A stretch of 64,000 nt of DNA from Cryptomeria japonica (GCF_030272615.1 NC_081414.1:825744896-825808895), one strand, 5' to 3'. Shown: positions 22,761 to 36,929, counted from the first letter of the stretch. Translations and numbers: made by a program. Notes: a model not told the origin generated them from the sequence alone.

Positions 22761-25615
22761 ATCATTGATGTCAAACAAAAAAATATTCCTATCACATCAA
22801 CATAAACCAAAATAGTAAAAAACTAGACCTATGTGATGCATACCTAAACTATAAGAAATTTCTACACATTTGACCACAATGAGTTATAACATTTTGGGTC
22901 TTTTTATCCCCCTTTGAAATCAATGAAAAATTACAACACCATAAAACATTGGGTCACTCTGGATATTCTCCCCCTTTAATCTTGGGTTCCATACTTCATC
23001 AACTCTCCCGCTCTTTCTTTTTAGATCCAAGTCAAGAATTGAAACACTTTGCAAGACCCCCAAGTTTTCTTATGGAAAGGAGTCAACACCCCTTCTCAAA
23101 TTGTACTTCCTCTTGATTGAAGTAGAGAGAAAACACTCCCAACTTCTATGAAAGATACTCTCTACTTTGGAAGAGGTTTTGTGAAAATATCTACAGTTTT
23201 CTCCTTAGACTCAACATACTCTAACTTCACCTCTTTGTCTACAACCTTTTTCCTTAAAAAATGATACTTTATTATAATATGTTTTATCTTTCAATGCATC
23301 ACCAAATTCTTAGAAATATCTATGGCACTTGTATTGTTACACATAATGGAAATAGGCTAATCAAACTCAAATATCATCTCCTTCAAATTCTACTTCATCC
23401 ATAAAATATGAGTACAATAGGAAATTGTTGCAATGTATTCTAATTTTATTGTAGATAAGGGTACTGAATCCTTCTTTTTATTCAACCAAGATAAAAGACT
23501 ATCACCAAGGAAGAAAGATCCACCTTTTTTACTCTTTTTATCATGTACACTTCTAGCCTAATCTGCATCTGCATATGCCATCAATGTGAAGTCTTCATTT
23601 TTAGGATACTACAACCCATAATTCTTGAGATATCTGAATATCCTCTTTACTACCTTGACATGAGTTTCCTTAGGCACTATCTAAAACCTAGCTACCATCC
23701 ATACTCCTTGCATCATATTTGGTCTAGATGCAGTCTTATACAAAAAACCACCAATCATTAACCTATATGGGATTTGATTTGTTGGAGCAGACTCATCATC
23801 CTTTCTCAATTTACAACTAGTAACCATAGGTGTACTTACCGATTTGAATTCTTCCATCTTAAATTTACTCAACATCTCTTTTATATACTTGGTTTGAGAG
23901 ATGAATTTACCCTTTTCTGACTAAGTAATTTCTAAACCAATAAAGAAAGACAACTCACCAAGCTTTGAAATTTCAAACTCTTTCTACATGTCATCCCATA
24001 AACAACAAAAATCAATAATTGATCACCTTCTATTTTTTATGCACAAATTGATATCTGCACTCTCTTGAAAACTTGTTGTTGCAGATATCTATCCAATATA
24101 GAATACCATGCTCTGGGGGCTTTCTTAAGTTTGTAAAGAGCCTTCTTTAACTTGCACACAAAATATAGTTTGTTTGAACATTGGAACCCTTCTAGTTGTT
24201 CAATATAGAAAAGTCCTCTTCTAATTCACTATTCAAAAAGGAAGATTTGATATCCATCTGATACACCTTGAAATGTTTGAATTTTGATAATGCGAAAAAC
24301 ATTGTGATTTCCTCTAACCTTTGCCAGAGCAAATGTCTCTTCAAAATCAACTCCTTGTACTTGTGCCTATCCTTTACATACAAGTTTGGCCTTATTTTGG
24401 ATCATCTTTCCATCTCCATTCAACTTGTTTCTAAAGACCGATTCAATACCAATAACATTCTTGTCTTTGGGTCTTGGAACCAACTCTTAAGTTTCATTCT
24501 TTTCAATTTGACATAGTTCTTCCTCCATGTCCCATAACTGACCTTTTTCTTCTTTTTCCTCTATATAAGAACTTGGCTCAATTTTTTATAGTAAGGAAAA
24601 AAGTACTTGTTTATTTTCTTTCTCAATTATTCTCTAGGCTTGAACTCTGCTATCTTTATCTCTTATGATTTGATATTTGGAATGATTCTTCTAAACATAC
24701 TTGGTTGGTGTCTTTGCAACTATATCCCCCGACTCACTTCATGTACCTTCTTCACTACTAGGAACAAAATCCTCATTGTCTTATTCACTTAGAACATCAA
24801 TAGACTGTATTATCTCATTAATACTCATATTGACACTTTTCAAAATCCTTTTGAGAAACCTCTTGTTATAACATACATATGCTTTTCTTGTCATAGAACA
24901 ACTAAGAAAAGTACCTTCATCAAATCTAGAATCAAACTTACCCAGATGTTCTTCATCCCTCTTTATGTAGCACTTGCTTCAAAATATTCTAAGATGTTTG
25001 ATTGAAACTAGTCTTGATTTTCATAGCTCATATGGAGTCTTGGTAGTCCTTGGTTTGATTTGAGTTCCATTCATAATTTATATTGTTCTTTGAACCACTT
25101 CTCTCTAATACATATATGGCATCTTTGCTTGACTTGACATAGTTCTTGCCTTTTCCTATACACGCTAGTTCTTTCGCTCAACAATTCCATTTTCTTGCAA
25201 AGTCCTACAAGTAGAATATTATCTCTAGATCCCATGCATCTCACACAATTCTTCATATCTATTAGAGATAAACTCTCCACCTCTATCTAATCTCAAACAC
25301 TTGACTGTTCTTCTAGTTTCATTTTCAACCAATTCTTAAATGCTTTAAAATTCTCAAAAGCTTTTGATTTCTCCATCTTAAAGTGTCTTTTATCACACAT
25401 TTTGAGATAATCCTCACAAGATAATAAAAATTTATATGTCCCAACCTTTTGTGCCAAATCCAACTATCTTCCCTTTGTATAGAAAAACAATTCCACCGAC
25501 TAACTTCATTGAGATGATACACATCACTATCAGTCCTACTTCCTTCCACAACTAATTCTCTGGTATCAATTTTTCTAATTTCACAATCCTTTCCATTAAA
25601 TGAGAGATTGTAGCC
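22761..25615 (-). pseudogene. Copia-B Pol, 3' portion, heavily decayed
   Basis: Read right to left: a GAG-pre-integrase segment (WIWHKRLGHINF, near 25440-25480), integrase pieces (25070-25320), RT pieces (YQMDIKSSFLNSELEE near 24240; KAPRAW near 24110; EFKSVSTPMVTSCKL near 23840) and an RNase H tail (NTSAIDISKNLVMH near 23310, IFTKPLPK near 23180). Frameshifts and stops are frequent. The frame stops abruptly at 25615 in the middle of a DKG/GYN stretch, and the missing upstream part resumes at 35788. Older than Copia-A by its decay. Confidence 0.88.
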
Positions 25616-26230
25616 AAATAAAAGTAGAAAACCATGTCACATTTTGGGCCAAATTATCAGCATAAGTGAATTTAAGTATTTCTAACTAAAAATTAATTTT
25701 AGTCAAACATATGGTCTATACAGATTCATTATAACTAAGTTATATATGGGTTACAACTTTAAAAATTGGAATGTCTACTAAATGTATAGTTTATACCACT
25801 TTAGGTCCAATTACCAAAAAAAAATAAAAATTAAAAAAGCCCGATGTTTCAATAACTCCTACTCTTATAAATAATTATTTTTTTAAAAATATAAAAATAC
25901 CCTTTTGTAGATCTATAAGTTAATTTTCCAAAATATATATCTTTTAATATTTTAATTTGTATTTATATTTTATATTTTATTTTTATTGAAAGGAGGTCAT
26001 CAACACTAAAATATAAGGTTGATTATCTTGTCAAGGAAAAATACCAAAAATTATCTAGAATTTTTGAAAAAAATATGACGCAGTACAAAAAAGAATCCAT
26101 GTCAAGATGATATAATTCTTTTCTATTTTGAATAAATAATTAAGTCATAAGGTGGTGCCAAATAGAAAGAGTTATTAGTACACACAAATTTTAAAATTTA
26201 TTTAAAAATATATAGTTTTAAAATATATTG
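25616..26230. other. AT-rich left edge of the insertion in Copia-B
   Basis: Non-coding AT-rich DNA between the broken Copia-B pol and the LINE. AAAGTAGAAAACCATGTCAC at 25621-25640 is imperfectly matched in inverted orientation at 35759-35776, which could mark the ends of a TIR element that carried the LINE in. No coding sequence. Confidence 0.4.
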
Positions 26231-26349
26231 CAGAGTGTGTGCAAAATGGATTTTGCAAGGGAGAGAGAAAATGCGCAGGGGTGAAAGTTTAGAGATGGGG
26301 CAGAGACCAAGGAGCCCTACAACTCAACATATTTTGGGAGATGGAGATG

Positions 26350-29271
26350 GATGGGGGAAAATAATTTAAAAAATCCACAGATTTCAGGCCCAGAATCTTC
26401 CTTCGGTCAAAAATTTCTAGGCAGAGGAATCGATACTAGTATAGTCAACTACAACAGCTCATAGAGGCGGTTTTGGAACAAGAATCTTTATGGAAACAAT
26501 GGTAATCAATTTCCAAATGGCAGACCTAATCAGTTTATTATCTCTGAGAATCGTTCAAAGGCAAGAACATTCGGGTTTAACCATTCTGTGGCATTCTCCT
26601 CACTTTCTATCAAGCCCTAATGATACACCTCTGTATCAAGGCAGGTAATCACCTTTGTTTCTGTCCAGCCTGAATAGTTTTCCTATCAATAGAGGTAGGT
26701 CGATGCATGAATCTAAGGCATGGAATGGACCCTTCAAACCAAACTTTCAAAAGAGGGTCTCAAATGGTCACAGAGTTTCAGATAAGAACAAGAAACATTC
26801 TCATCAGCAAAATGTCTTCAGGAATCAACATCCAAATGAATCAGTTACCCTCAAAAGATGGGTTACACGAAAGCCTGAACAACATCTTCTCATTGAACCT
26901 CTTCCGCCTCTAGAAAATGTGGGTCGCTGGAAATCCCCAAAAGTAATACAAGTTAATTTTCCAATAGAGTACCTACAACCACAAATTTTGGATATGAGCG
27001 ATGGAGCACTAATTGGTAAGATCTGGAACCATTCTCTTGACATTTCTATTCTTCGTGATTGGGTAAACCAGACATGGAATGTGTTGGCATTTGCATGAAG
27101 ATTGCATTGATGAAATGTTATATTGTCATTGATGTCAATTAACTAGTAGGAAGAGCTAGTGAAAGGAACTATAACTGGTAGGTGAGTTTGTAGAGTGAAC
27201 CGGTATTGCTAAGATATGGAGAGTTGAACCAGTAAATCCTACCTATTGATTTGATAAACCCTAACCAATTAAGTTTGGTGAATTGGTTGTATTGGTTTAT
27301 GATCTGATGATGAGCGGTAATGATTATGACACATATGCATGTTGTATAAGAAGAGTTTCAAATTATTTTTGGTGCATTGAGATAACAGTTTTAATCTAGG
27401 GAATGAGCAAGTATATTGCATGTAATGCAAACCACGTGATGATTTACTGAGTTCGAGGAAGTGGTGATCAAGGAGGGGTCGAGGCTATCTTGAATGATGT
27501 GCAAAGATTATTGTGTAATCCAACGATCATACTTGATCCGAATTGTTTGTAATCTCTATGAGAGAATTGGGTTTCTATTGTGTTATGGACCTAATGATTT
27601 GTTTATAAGGTCGATGAGTTGTTTTGTTGAAGTGTTGGCAAAAGTTGTAGTTGTGTGTGGTTGCCAAACCAGATGATGTATCTGTAGTTTGTGTAAAGGT
27701 AGATAGGAGCATGAAAAGGATCTGAACAAGCAAGTGTAGTGCTATTCAAATAGATTAACAAAATCCTGTTATTTTCTAACAATTACAATAGTAAAATCCC
27801 TTAATCGGGTAAGCCGTAACAAGCTTAGTGTTATTCAAATCCTCAAACAAGGTGGTCCATTAGCTTGGATTTCAAATTCTCTACCGAGGTTACTCCTCAC
27901 AAGGTATTGCTTCTAATGGGGCATTATAGTCAATCCCTTAATTGGGTGGTCCCTAACAAGATCTGTTCTTAACAAGACTTTTATAAAGCTTTAATAGGCT
28001 TGGCTCCTAATACGGCGAACTTCAAAAGAGTTCAGAATACTTGTGGGTATTCATTCCCATCATGGTTTTTCCCATTTGGGTTTCGACGTGAAAATATTGT
28101 GTCAAGTGGTGAATGTTTTTGTGGTTATGTTTTCTATGGTTGAATTGCTTAACTGCTTAATCCACTTTGATAAGTTATGTTAACCGACAACAATATGAAA
28201 TGAGTTTTACTTATGTCAGTAAAGTATTTGGATGTTTGTGAGTTCAAGTTGTTTACTATTAATCTATTATAACAGTCAATCGGTTTAACTTGGTAGTGAT
28301 ATTGCATTTGTAGTTCAGTGGTTTAACTTGTCAGTTTAAAGTTTGCTTTGAGAGGTTGATTATGAAATTGGTGAAATCTTATATCAGTTTTTCTATCTAC
28401 AGATTCACCCCCCCTCTCAGTAGTTAATTGGATCCTTATTCTTTCATCATACCATCAGAATGGGGTTAATATTATATTCTATATTGATCAAGGATTGGAT
28501 CATTTTATTGTAATTTTTTCTTCAAAAGCCCTAAGAGATAAAGTCCAAAAATTCAAAGGATGGTTTTGTATGGGTTTTGGTTTGTTTACTACACCATGGA
28601 AACCCAACTTTGATCCAAATTCTAGAATCATGAGATATGCACCTTTCTGGATTTCTTTGTCATCTATGCCTCTTGAATACAGGGACTTGCAACTGATAGA
28701 AATCCTAGCTAATCAAATAGGGATTTTTGTCAAGCATGACCTCATTCCCTTTGAGGTTATATATCTGCCCTTGCAGGTGTGTGTTTTACTGCAAATTTCC
28801 AAATATTTTCCCAATCAAATCTCCATCAACTCTAAAATTGGAGTTTGGTCTCAAAAGACTGTCATTGATGAATCAATTAAGGTCTTAGAACACTCTGATT
28901 TGCTTGGTCACTTCACATCTCAATGGCTCAATCCTAATGAAGATGCAATTAAAGTTTGTTCAGATCGCACTACTATCCTAGTTTTATGTTCTCTTCAAAA
29001 AATGCCTCACCCTACTTCCATATATATTATGGAAGTTTCCCAGAGTGAAGATCAAGCCTCAAAGTTCTCTCAACCATGTCCCTCTAGTATCATTCCTCCG
29101 GGTGTTTTCTCTCAAAATCAGAATATCTCTGGGGTTCTTAATGTGTTGGGGGCTCCAACTATCAAGTTTCATCTCCTTATGTATACTAGAGTTTTATTAC
29201 CAAGCTTTAAATTATTTTATCCCTTGGGGATGCTGGAACAAATTGTGAAAGAACAACTTATAAAGGATTGA
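26350..29271 (+). pseudogene. LINE ORF1 (nucleic-acid-binding protein), interrupted
   Basis: Likely RNA-binding chaperone of the LINE particle. The first candidate ATG is at 26350 but stops follow; a long frame opens at 26655. The coding sequence runs to 27081, is interrupted by the solo LTR plus one target duplication, and continues at 28463 in the same frame: removing 27082-28462 joins TWN to GVN without a shift. The domain after the join (FIVIFSSKALRDKVQ, WFCMGFGLF, PWKPNFDP) matches the DUF4283 type found in plant LINE ORF1 proteins. It ends at 29271. Confidence 0.82.
27082..28457 (+). mobile_element. Solo LTR (1376 bp), Copia-A/B-like
   Basis: Begins TGTTGGCATTTGC and ends ACCATCA, with target duplication GAATG at 27077-27081 and 28458-28462. 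It contains the CATGGTTTTTCCCATTTGGGTTTC block, shortened here, and the CACCCCCCCTCTCAGTA block of the Copia-A LTR, plus the same array of CCTAACAAG/CCTTAATCGGG phrases. No internal domain remains. Confidence 0.9.
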
Positions 29272-29979
29272 AATTAGTTAATGAATGAGATCAAAGAGGA
29301 GGTTTTCAATCAAGATCAAGTTTATCCTCCTTCATTATCCTTATCAGTGCCTTGTTTTAGCTTATACTCAATTTTTTCAGGATGCAGCCAAGCGGCGAAT
29401 CAGTGGTTGTGGGAGAGATACACTAATTTCATCAACTTCCTAGGGAAGTTGTTCCTGTCTCTTAAAGCTACATCTAGGCTTAATGAGAGCTAATTTCCCC
29501 CTTATTTTATCCCCTTAAAAATCAAGGGTAATGTTCATTATCTAGATGGGTATCTTCCAGGTCCAACAAGGAAAGCTTCAAAAGGAGTTCTTTGTTTGCA
29601 TAACTCTCCTGAAAATTTGTTTCACAGTGCATATTTTTCAAGGTTTTTTCATCAGATTTTAGTGGGTCCTTTACCAAACTTCAGGGACTAGTTTTCTCAA
29701 CAGGAATGTAGAGCTCTAGATGTAAACCTACCAAGTAGATCTACTTAGCTTCCCATTGTTTCAAATAACTCTGACTCTCAGGGTTCCATTCTCCAAACTC
29801 ATTTTAAGAAAGATGTCATAAAAGAGGATAGCCCTCTTAAACCCAAGAGAAGAGTTGGTATCCCCCCCCCAAAAAAAGAACATGTTGAAGATCACTAAAC
29901 AAGAGGTTAAAGAAAGAATACAAACAATACTAGATAGTAAACTTAGCCCGCGGAGAGTGACATGCTCTCTGGGAAAGCA

Positions 29980-32900
29980 ATGAAGATCATCACGTGGAAC
30001 GTTAGGGGCCTTAATGCCCCTAATAATAGATACCTCATCAAAGCTCAGATTCAAAGTTGTGGGGTAGATATAGTTCTCATATAAGAAACAAAATTCTCAG
30101 ACATTCCAGACCTCCAACATTTTAAGTCTTGGAAAAAATGGAAATATGTAGCCTCTCCATCTTTAGGGGCTTCAAGTGGAATGGCTATCCTTTAGAAAGA
30201 CGAGGAGGTTCAAATTACTAGCATAGAATTGAAGGAAAATTACATTCATATCTAGGTCAATCATCCTCACGAATCTTTCCACTTGATTTCAATTAATGGG
30301 TCCACTTCAATAATAGGGAAGAAATATCCTTGGAATAAAATATCTTAGATTATGGCCACATTTACAGATATTCCTTGTATAATTGGAGGTGATTTTAATG
30401 CAATACTATCCCTTCAAGACAAGACTAGGGGAATCATTCCTCCTATAACATCTATGCAAGATTTTTCTAAATTTGTGGAAAACAATGGTTTGAAAGATTG
30501 TGCTCCATCAAATGGGAATGTCACTTGGACAAATAGAAGAAAGGGATTCCTACAGATTGTTGAAAGATTAGACAGATTTTTTCTCACTCCTAGCTGGTTC
30601 TTGACATTCTTATTTCCGTCCTCCCAAGTCTTTCCTCTTTCTGGCTCTGATCATTTTGCAATCCAACTGGAATTATCTTTAGCCTCAAATAATCATAAGC
30701 CAAAAAACTCTTTCAAGTTTGAGCAGATGTGGTTTTGAGATGTTACTTTTCTACCTTAGCTTTGGGCATGGTGGAAAAATTCCCCATATTTCCATGAATC
30801 TAGAATGTTTCAATTTTGTAAAAAGCTGCAATGGTTGAAATCTCAGATTAAAACATGAAATTCTACAGTTTTTAAGAACATCTTCACAGAAAAAGGGGAT
30901 TTGGAACAAAAAATTAAAGAGTTAAATGAAAACATCATCCACTATGGATTCAATGAGCAGTCCTTCAGTCAACAAGCCCATCTTAATCTTCAATTAGAAG
31001 AAGTGATTCAGAGAGAACTTTATTGGAAACAAAAATCTAGAGAATTATGGTTATAGAATGGAGATAGAAACACTAAATTTTTCCACTCTGCTGCTAAAAT
31101 GAGAAGGTCTAAAAATATGATTTCCCATATAAAAATGTTGCTGGGGGATTACTGGCTGATAAGGTTAAAATTCAAGAAGTAGTGGGTTTCTTCTCAAATT
31201 TGTTTATAGGAACATATGGATAAGTTCAGGGGGCTGACTTATCTAGACAAGAATGCTTACAACATATCCCTAAATTAGAACTTGAGACAACTAATGATGA
31301 TCTTTTGAAATCCTTCACCATGGAGGAAATCAAAGTAGTTGTTTTATCGCTACATCTAGATAAAGCTCCAGGACCGGATGGTTACACTGCTATGTTTTTT
31401 TAAAGATGCTAGGATTTCACAAGTTTTGACATCTGGTGGTTAGTGGAGGAGTCTAGGAGGAATGGTAACATCCTCAAACAATTAAATACAACCTTTATTG
31501 CACTCATCCCAAAGATGATCAAATCTATCTCCTTTGTTGACTTCAGGCCCATCTCTCTTTGCAACACCGTGTACAAAATAGTAAGAAAAGCAATTTCATT
31601 TAGATTGGCCAAAATTATTCCTGACATCATGTCTTAAGAACAAGGTGGTTTTGTCCCTGGGAAAGAAACTGTTGAAGGTGATTTGATAGCACATGAGGTC
31701 TTCCATTCATTTATATCCCATAAATGTGAGGCTATGATCATAAAAATAGATATGACGAAGGAATATGATAAAGTGGGGTGGACTTTTCTTCATCAGGTGC
31801 TGCTAAAATTTGGGTTCTCTAAAACATGGAGTAAGTGGATTATTTCTTGCATTTCCGGAGCTAAAGTTTTTGTCATTGTTAATGGTTGTCCCTCTGGTTT
31901 CTTTTCTTCATCACAAGGGGTTAGACAAGGAGACCCGCTCTCCCCTTTCCTATTTATCATCTTGGTAGAGGCTCTCAACACACTAATTTCAGCTCATCAT
32001 ATCAATAATTTGTGGAAGGGAATCACATTACCCCTTACTGATTTAATGGTAACTCACAATTTATTTGTTGATGACACTTTACTTTTTGGGGAAGTCTCAA
32101 TCTCTGAAGTGAGAATCATTAAACAAATTTTAAAGAGTTATTGTATAGCCTTTGGGCAAATAATCAACGCACAAAAATCTAAAGTATTTTTCATAAATAC
32201 TGCTCAACAAGTGGCTTCTAGACTAACAAACATCCTAGGATTCAATCTTGATCACTTGCCTTGTAAATATCTTGGGATTCCTTTATTCTCAGGTCTCAAT
32301 AAAGGTAGTTATTGGAGTAAAACTCTCTCAACCATCAAGAATAAGATTGCCTCATGGAAAAATACTTGGTTATCATTTGCTGGAAGACTCTTGATGATAA
32401 AATTAGTGTTGTCAACTATTCCAAACTACATGATGTCAGTACTTCCTATTCCAAAAGGAGTACTTGCAGATTTAGAAGCCAGACTCAAAGATTTCCTTTG
32501 GAAAGGAAATAAAAATCCAAACAACAAGATATATCTTTTGGCTTGGGAAAAAGTATTTTTTCCTAAAATTGGAGGAGGGATAGGGATTCATAATCTTTCC
32601 TTCCGAAATATTGCTCTTGGAGCCAAATTAGTTTGGAAATACTTCTCTAACCATAAATTTAAATGGGCATAATTATTAGAGAAAAATATTTGGATTTAGA
32701 GGAACCTGAGAGAATATTCACAGTTCTTGATCCACCCCAGGGTTCTCAGATGTGGAATTTTCTAGTTAAATGAAAGTCTATCCTCCTCCCACATCTAACT
32801 TGGATTATTCATAATGGTTAGAAATCAAATTTTTGGTATGACTCATAGAATGGTTTTCCCCCTTTATGCTTAGTTGATGGTTTATAGGACATTAGAGAAG

Positions 32901-34260
32901 CACTTTCTCTCACTTGGGGCACAAAGGTCAAAATATTATTTTATCCTTTCCAATTCTCAGATAGGCAAAGTGCAATTGAAAGATGTGTTCAGTGTACAAG
33001 CTCTAGCCTCCCAACAACAAATTCTTTTCCAAGAGTTACAAAATAGAACAATCTATTTCAAGGTTGATTATGACAATCTTATCTGGTCCCCTTCATAATC
33101 TGGCTCATTTTCTGTGAACCAAGGATACAAGTTGCTAGCAAATAGCAAGGTTAATTCTCAGAGTAGAGGCTTTTCTTTTCGCTGGACTAGTGCGGGTCTT
33201 CAAAAGGAAGGTTCTTTTGCTTGGATTGCACTCAAAGGATGAATCTTGACTAGTGCTAGATTGTCACACGTTCACTTAGCCCAACCTTTCAATTGTGTTT
33301 TTTATAATGAGGTTGAGGAAACAAGAGATCATCTACTCCTTAATTTTTCTTTTGCCCAAAAATAGTGGCAATGGCTCAGTAATAAACTTCATTGGTCTTC
33401 TACCTTTCATTCAGATTTACTTCAGGTTTTTTAAGCCTGATCGAGATTATTTGGAGATTCTTTTTTTGCTTCCATTTGGGAATTTTCCCCTGCTATCCTC
33501 ATTTGGAGTATCTTGTTGGAGAGAAACAAGAGAATTTTTAGGAAAGAATTCTCAAATGTAAAAACAATCATAAACAAGATTGAGATCACAATATCAAAAT
33601 CAATAAAAGCCTACAACTCTAAAAACAAGAGGTTGCACTCTCATTTTTCATCATGGAACAATGATATTCTAAAGGAGTGGAAGTGTTTACATTTTCCATT
33701 CAAAGGCTGCCTTCTTAATAATACAACTCAAAAAATCAACAGGAAAGAGATCAAATGGAAGCCTCCTGATCAAAATGTCTTCAAACTCAATTTTTATGGG
33801 GCCTCCAAAGGCAACCCAGGTTCATCTGAAATTGGTGCAGTGCTAATAGATAGTGTTGGCAAGGTGCTCATGGTTGGAATGACAAAAATTCCAAATTCTA
33901 CCAACAATGTAGCAGAGGCACTAGCACTTCAGTTTGGAGTCAAATTGGTAAAACAATGTAAGGTAAAGAATGTTATTTTTGAAGGTGATTCTTTGAATAT
34001 AGTTACAATTCTCAAGGAGACAAGGACTTCAAATTGGAAAATTGACTACATCATTTAGGAAATTAAAAACCAATGAAGTTGGTTTGATAGCTACAACTTA
34101 ACTTATTTCTTCAGAGAAACAGATGGTTTGGCTGACCTCCTGGCTAATAAAGGTTGTCTCCTCTCTCAAGGTGAAGAGTTTCTGAATCAAAATGACTTTT
34201 CAAGTATGGTGGATTTGTCCTCTAAAGCCTTGGAAGATCTCCTAGTTTTTTCTATTGGAT
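29980..34260 (+). pseudogene. LINE ORF2 (endonuclease-RT-RNase H), broken
   Basis: Starts ATG at 29980 with the APE endonuclease motif ITWNVRGLN; GGDFNAI, RLDRF and SGSDHF follow (30376-30655). The RT begins with KAPGPDG near 31365, continues with FVPGKE, KIDMTKEYDKV and RQGDPLSPFLF, and has FVDD at 32064-32075. A zf-RVT-like region covers 33060-33550. The RNase H near 33780-34060 has NFYGASKGNPG, so a catalytic Asp is replaced by Tyr, and GDSLNIV. In-frame stops include TAA where a Gln is expected (LIxETKF). Non-functional. Confidence 0.9.
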
Positions 34261-35453
34261 AAACACAAATCCAATTCCTAATTCAAGATATTGTACTTCT
34301 CTTAATTCTGGCTTTCTATGTCTGATGTGTAGGAATATCTAAAATTTGAACCTTTATTTCATAAGTGTCATCCTCTACTTATGATCCATTTGGAGCATAT
34401 TTCTCACGCTATGTTCATATGTGCGGTGGCAGGAGATCTGTGAATGGCATCCAAAATGTCATAATTATTCGCCACTTCTTGTGTTTTCTTTTCTGGTCTT
34501 CCTTTCATGGCCTCCAAGTTGTAGCTTGCAGGTGCATACATCAATCCCCTGGTCATTGGAAATGTGGACCCTTTATCCTTGGTGTCAGTTTTCGTAGTCC
34601 CTTGCCTTTAGGTGGAATCTGCTCAGCTCATAATACTTGACATCAATTGGCTTAGAGATGTAACTTTTGATTTTTCTTCCTACAACACTTTACATGGGTC
34701 CCCTCTCATTGGTGGTTTTCTCAGTTGACAAGAAGTGTTCATAGTGGATTCCATTCCTAAAGCAATACTCATTTCAATAATGAATGGTTTGCAAGCTAAT
34801 TTTGCATCTCTGTTTCATGAATAGATTTTTAGGAATATTGACATTACTGGAGAGTCTCTCTTTTCCATCACTCTTTCTAAATTCGATGCTCTGTGGATCT
34901 GATTTTTCATACTAAGGTGGATCCACATGGATATTCACACTCTTTCCCACAACCTGGCCAGATTGCTTCATTTGAGAAATCTTCTGTCGGGGTGTAGTGA
35001 GAAGTGGTTTTGGCTCATCGACTTTTTGGAGATCTTCAACTATTGTCAGACCTATTTGTGCTTTAAGGCAATATTCTCAGATTCTCGGCTCCAAGTACTA
35101 TGTTTTGGTGTTTCCTTCATGGCGGGTTTTTGCACATATTCATATGGGTGCATATGCTTCCTTAGTTTTATGTCTAGTTTTCTATCTGCATGGTGGGCTA
35201 AGTTTTTTTCCCCTTCTGAGTCCTCCTTTTTCTTGGACACGCCTATTCTGGCTCCAAAACAACAATACGGATTGACGAACACGTGTTCTAGTCACATGTT
35301 TTAAATATCACTAAAATGACAGTACAGATTGACTAACACACATGTTAGTTGTGCATTTTTCAAGGTTATCTTTCCTTAGTATCTAATCTTATGTACATAT
35401 CTATTATTTCTAATATATATTTTAGGCCTATGCCTTTTACCCAATAAAAAAAA
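34261..35453 (+). other. LINE 3' region and A-rich tail
   Basis: Non-coding sequence downstream of the RNase H domain, ending CTTTTACCCAATAAAAAAAA, a typical plant L1 terminus. Open frames here look incidental. Confidence 0.65.
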
Positions 35454-35787
35454 TGGTGAAAAATATATCCATGCACTAGAGTTTTTAGTTATCAATACAC
35501 ATAAAAAAAATTGAAGAAAAAAAGAAAAAAATTACTATATAAAGCGTGGGGCCTCATGTAGCTTCAATTTTGACATTTTATCAACAACTAAATTTTAGTG
35601 TTTACTTTATAAAAAAACTATATTCAAATAATTTTCTATTTTAAAAAAATAAAATTATAAACATAAAATATACTCAAAATTCAAAACATATATGTTACTT
35701 TCTATTAATTCACATCAAAAAGTTAAATTAGCATTGGCCATTTCCTTTCTAAAATTTTGACACAACTTTTTGCTTTTGCAGAGGCTC
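35454..35787. other. AT-rich right edge of the insertion in Copia-B
   Basis: Non-coding. It contains the inverted partner (35759-35776) of the 25621-25640 segment and a TTTTTGCTTTTGCAG string directly before the Copia-B frame resumes. Confidence 0.4.
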
Positions 35788-36929
35788 CCTTATCACACAT
35801 TTGTCTCACTTTTAATAAGATTATGTTTTAGACCTTCTACATACAAGACATCATAAGATTTTTTCTTTCCACCATCAAGACTCAAAGTACCCTTACTGGT
35901 AATCTTAGCAATTGAGTTATTACCAAGATTCACATCTCCTCTGTCAAATTTCTTGAAGTGCATGAACTTGTTCTTATCTTTGGTCATATGACTTGAACAT
36001 TCATTGTCAATGATCCATAGATTCTTCTCCTTTTGAGCATGTAATGCAGTTTGAGCCACCATGGATTTCTCCATTCTTTGTCCTTCTGGTTTCTTCTTCC
36101 AAACATTTCCAGTTTCACTACTCTTACTAACTGTGTTATTTCCTTTTGCATGCAACATAGGAGGACTTACAAAAATGCTTCTATAGTTTCATCAAATATG
36201 CCCAAAATTGTTGCACTTATGACAAATAATATTGAAATCAAAGAAAGGTGTAAAAATGTTTCTTTTAACAAAGTTATTTCACCATGTCAGAACCTTTCTA
36301 CAATTCATAACCTTATGAGAAAGTTTATTGCAATTAAAATAGTAACCAGAAAAAGATCAATTGAACCTGGTATTGTATCCTTGTCCTCAAAGTTTTTCTT
36401 CTAGATCTCCTTTTTTTTATATGCACTTGAGTGAAACCTTCATCCACCTTCTTTCTCTCTTTGGTTGCCACAACTTGTTAAGATTTTGAACTTTCAGTGT
36501 CATTATCCTCCAAAATCTCACCAACTAACTTCATGGGCTACTCAGTCACCTTATTATTTTGTATCACTATAGAACCAATGTTAGTTTTGATATGTGGAAA
36601 TCTCCAACTCTATGATCTAATACAAGATCTTAGTTCTTTTCCCAAACTTCAACTTTAGCTAAATATTTTCATTTTCAAGATCTTTTCTTAATGACACAAT
36701 CTCTGCCTCAAGTTTTTCACAGTCCTTATCTCTTGTCAAAAATGTTCTTGTCATAACCTCTCCAATCCTCTTTTCTTCTTCCAATTGAGTCTTTTGATCA
36801 ATGACCATTTTCTCCACCTTCTCACGATTTTGAGATAATTTGTCTTTAGCTTTCACTTCTTCAACAATTTTCTTCTTTAGCCTCTTAATCTCTTTGTTAA
36901 TGCAGTACGATTCTTCCACAAGACCTACC

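Larger units (their letters stand above)
26231..35453 (+). mobile_element. Plant L1-type LINE, decayed, with solo LTR inside
   Basis: Order: 5' leader, ORF1 with a DUF4283-like domain, then ORF2 with APE endonuclease, reverse transcriptase, cysteine/histidine region and RNase H, then a long 3' region ending CCAATAAAAAAAA at 35441-35453. The 5' start is approximate. Both ORFs carry many stops. It sits inside the insertion that splits Copia-B and is itself split by the LTR at 27082-28457. Confidence 0.88.

Noticed and set aside
34927-35304. 125-aa plus-strand frame downstream of the LINE RNase H
   Set aside because: Overlaps other frames on both strands, no motif, and lies in the LINE 3' region before the A-rich end.
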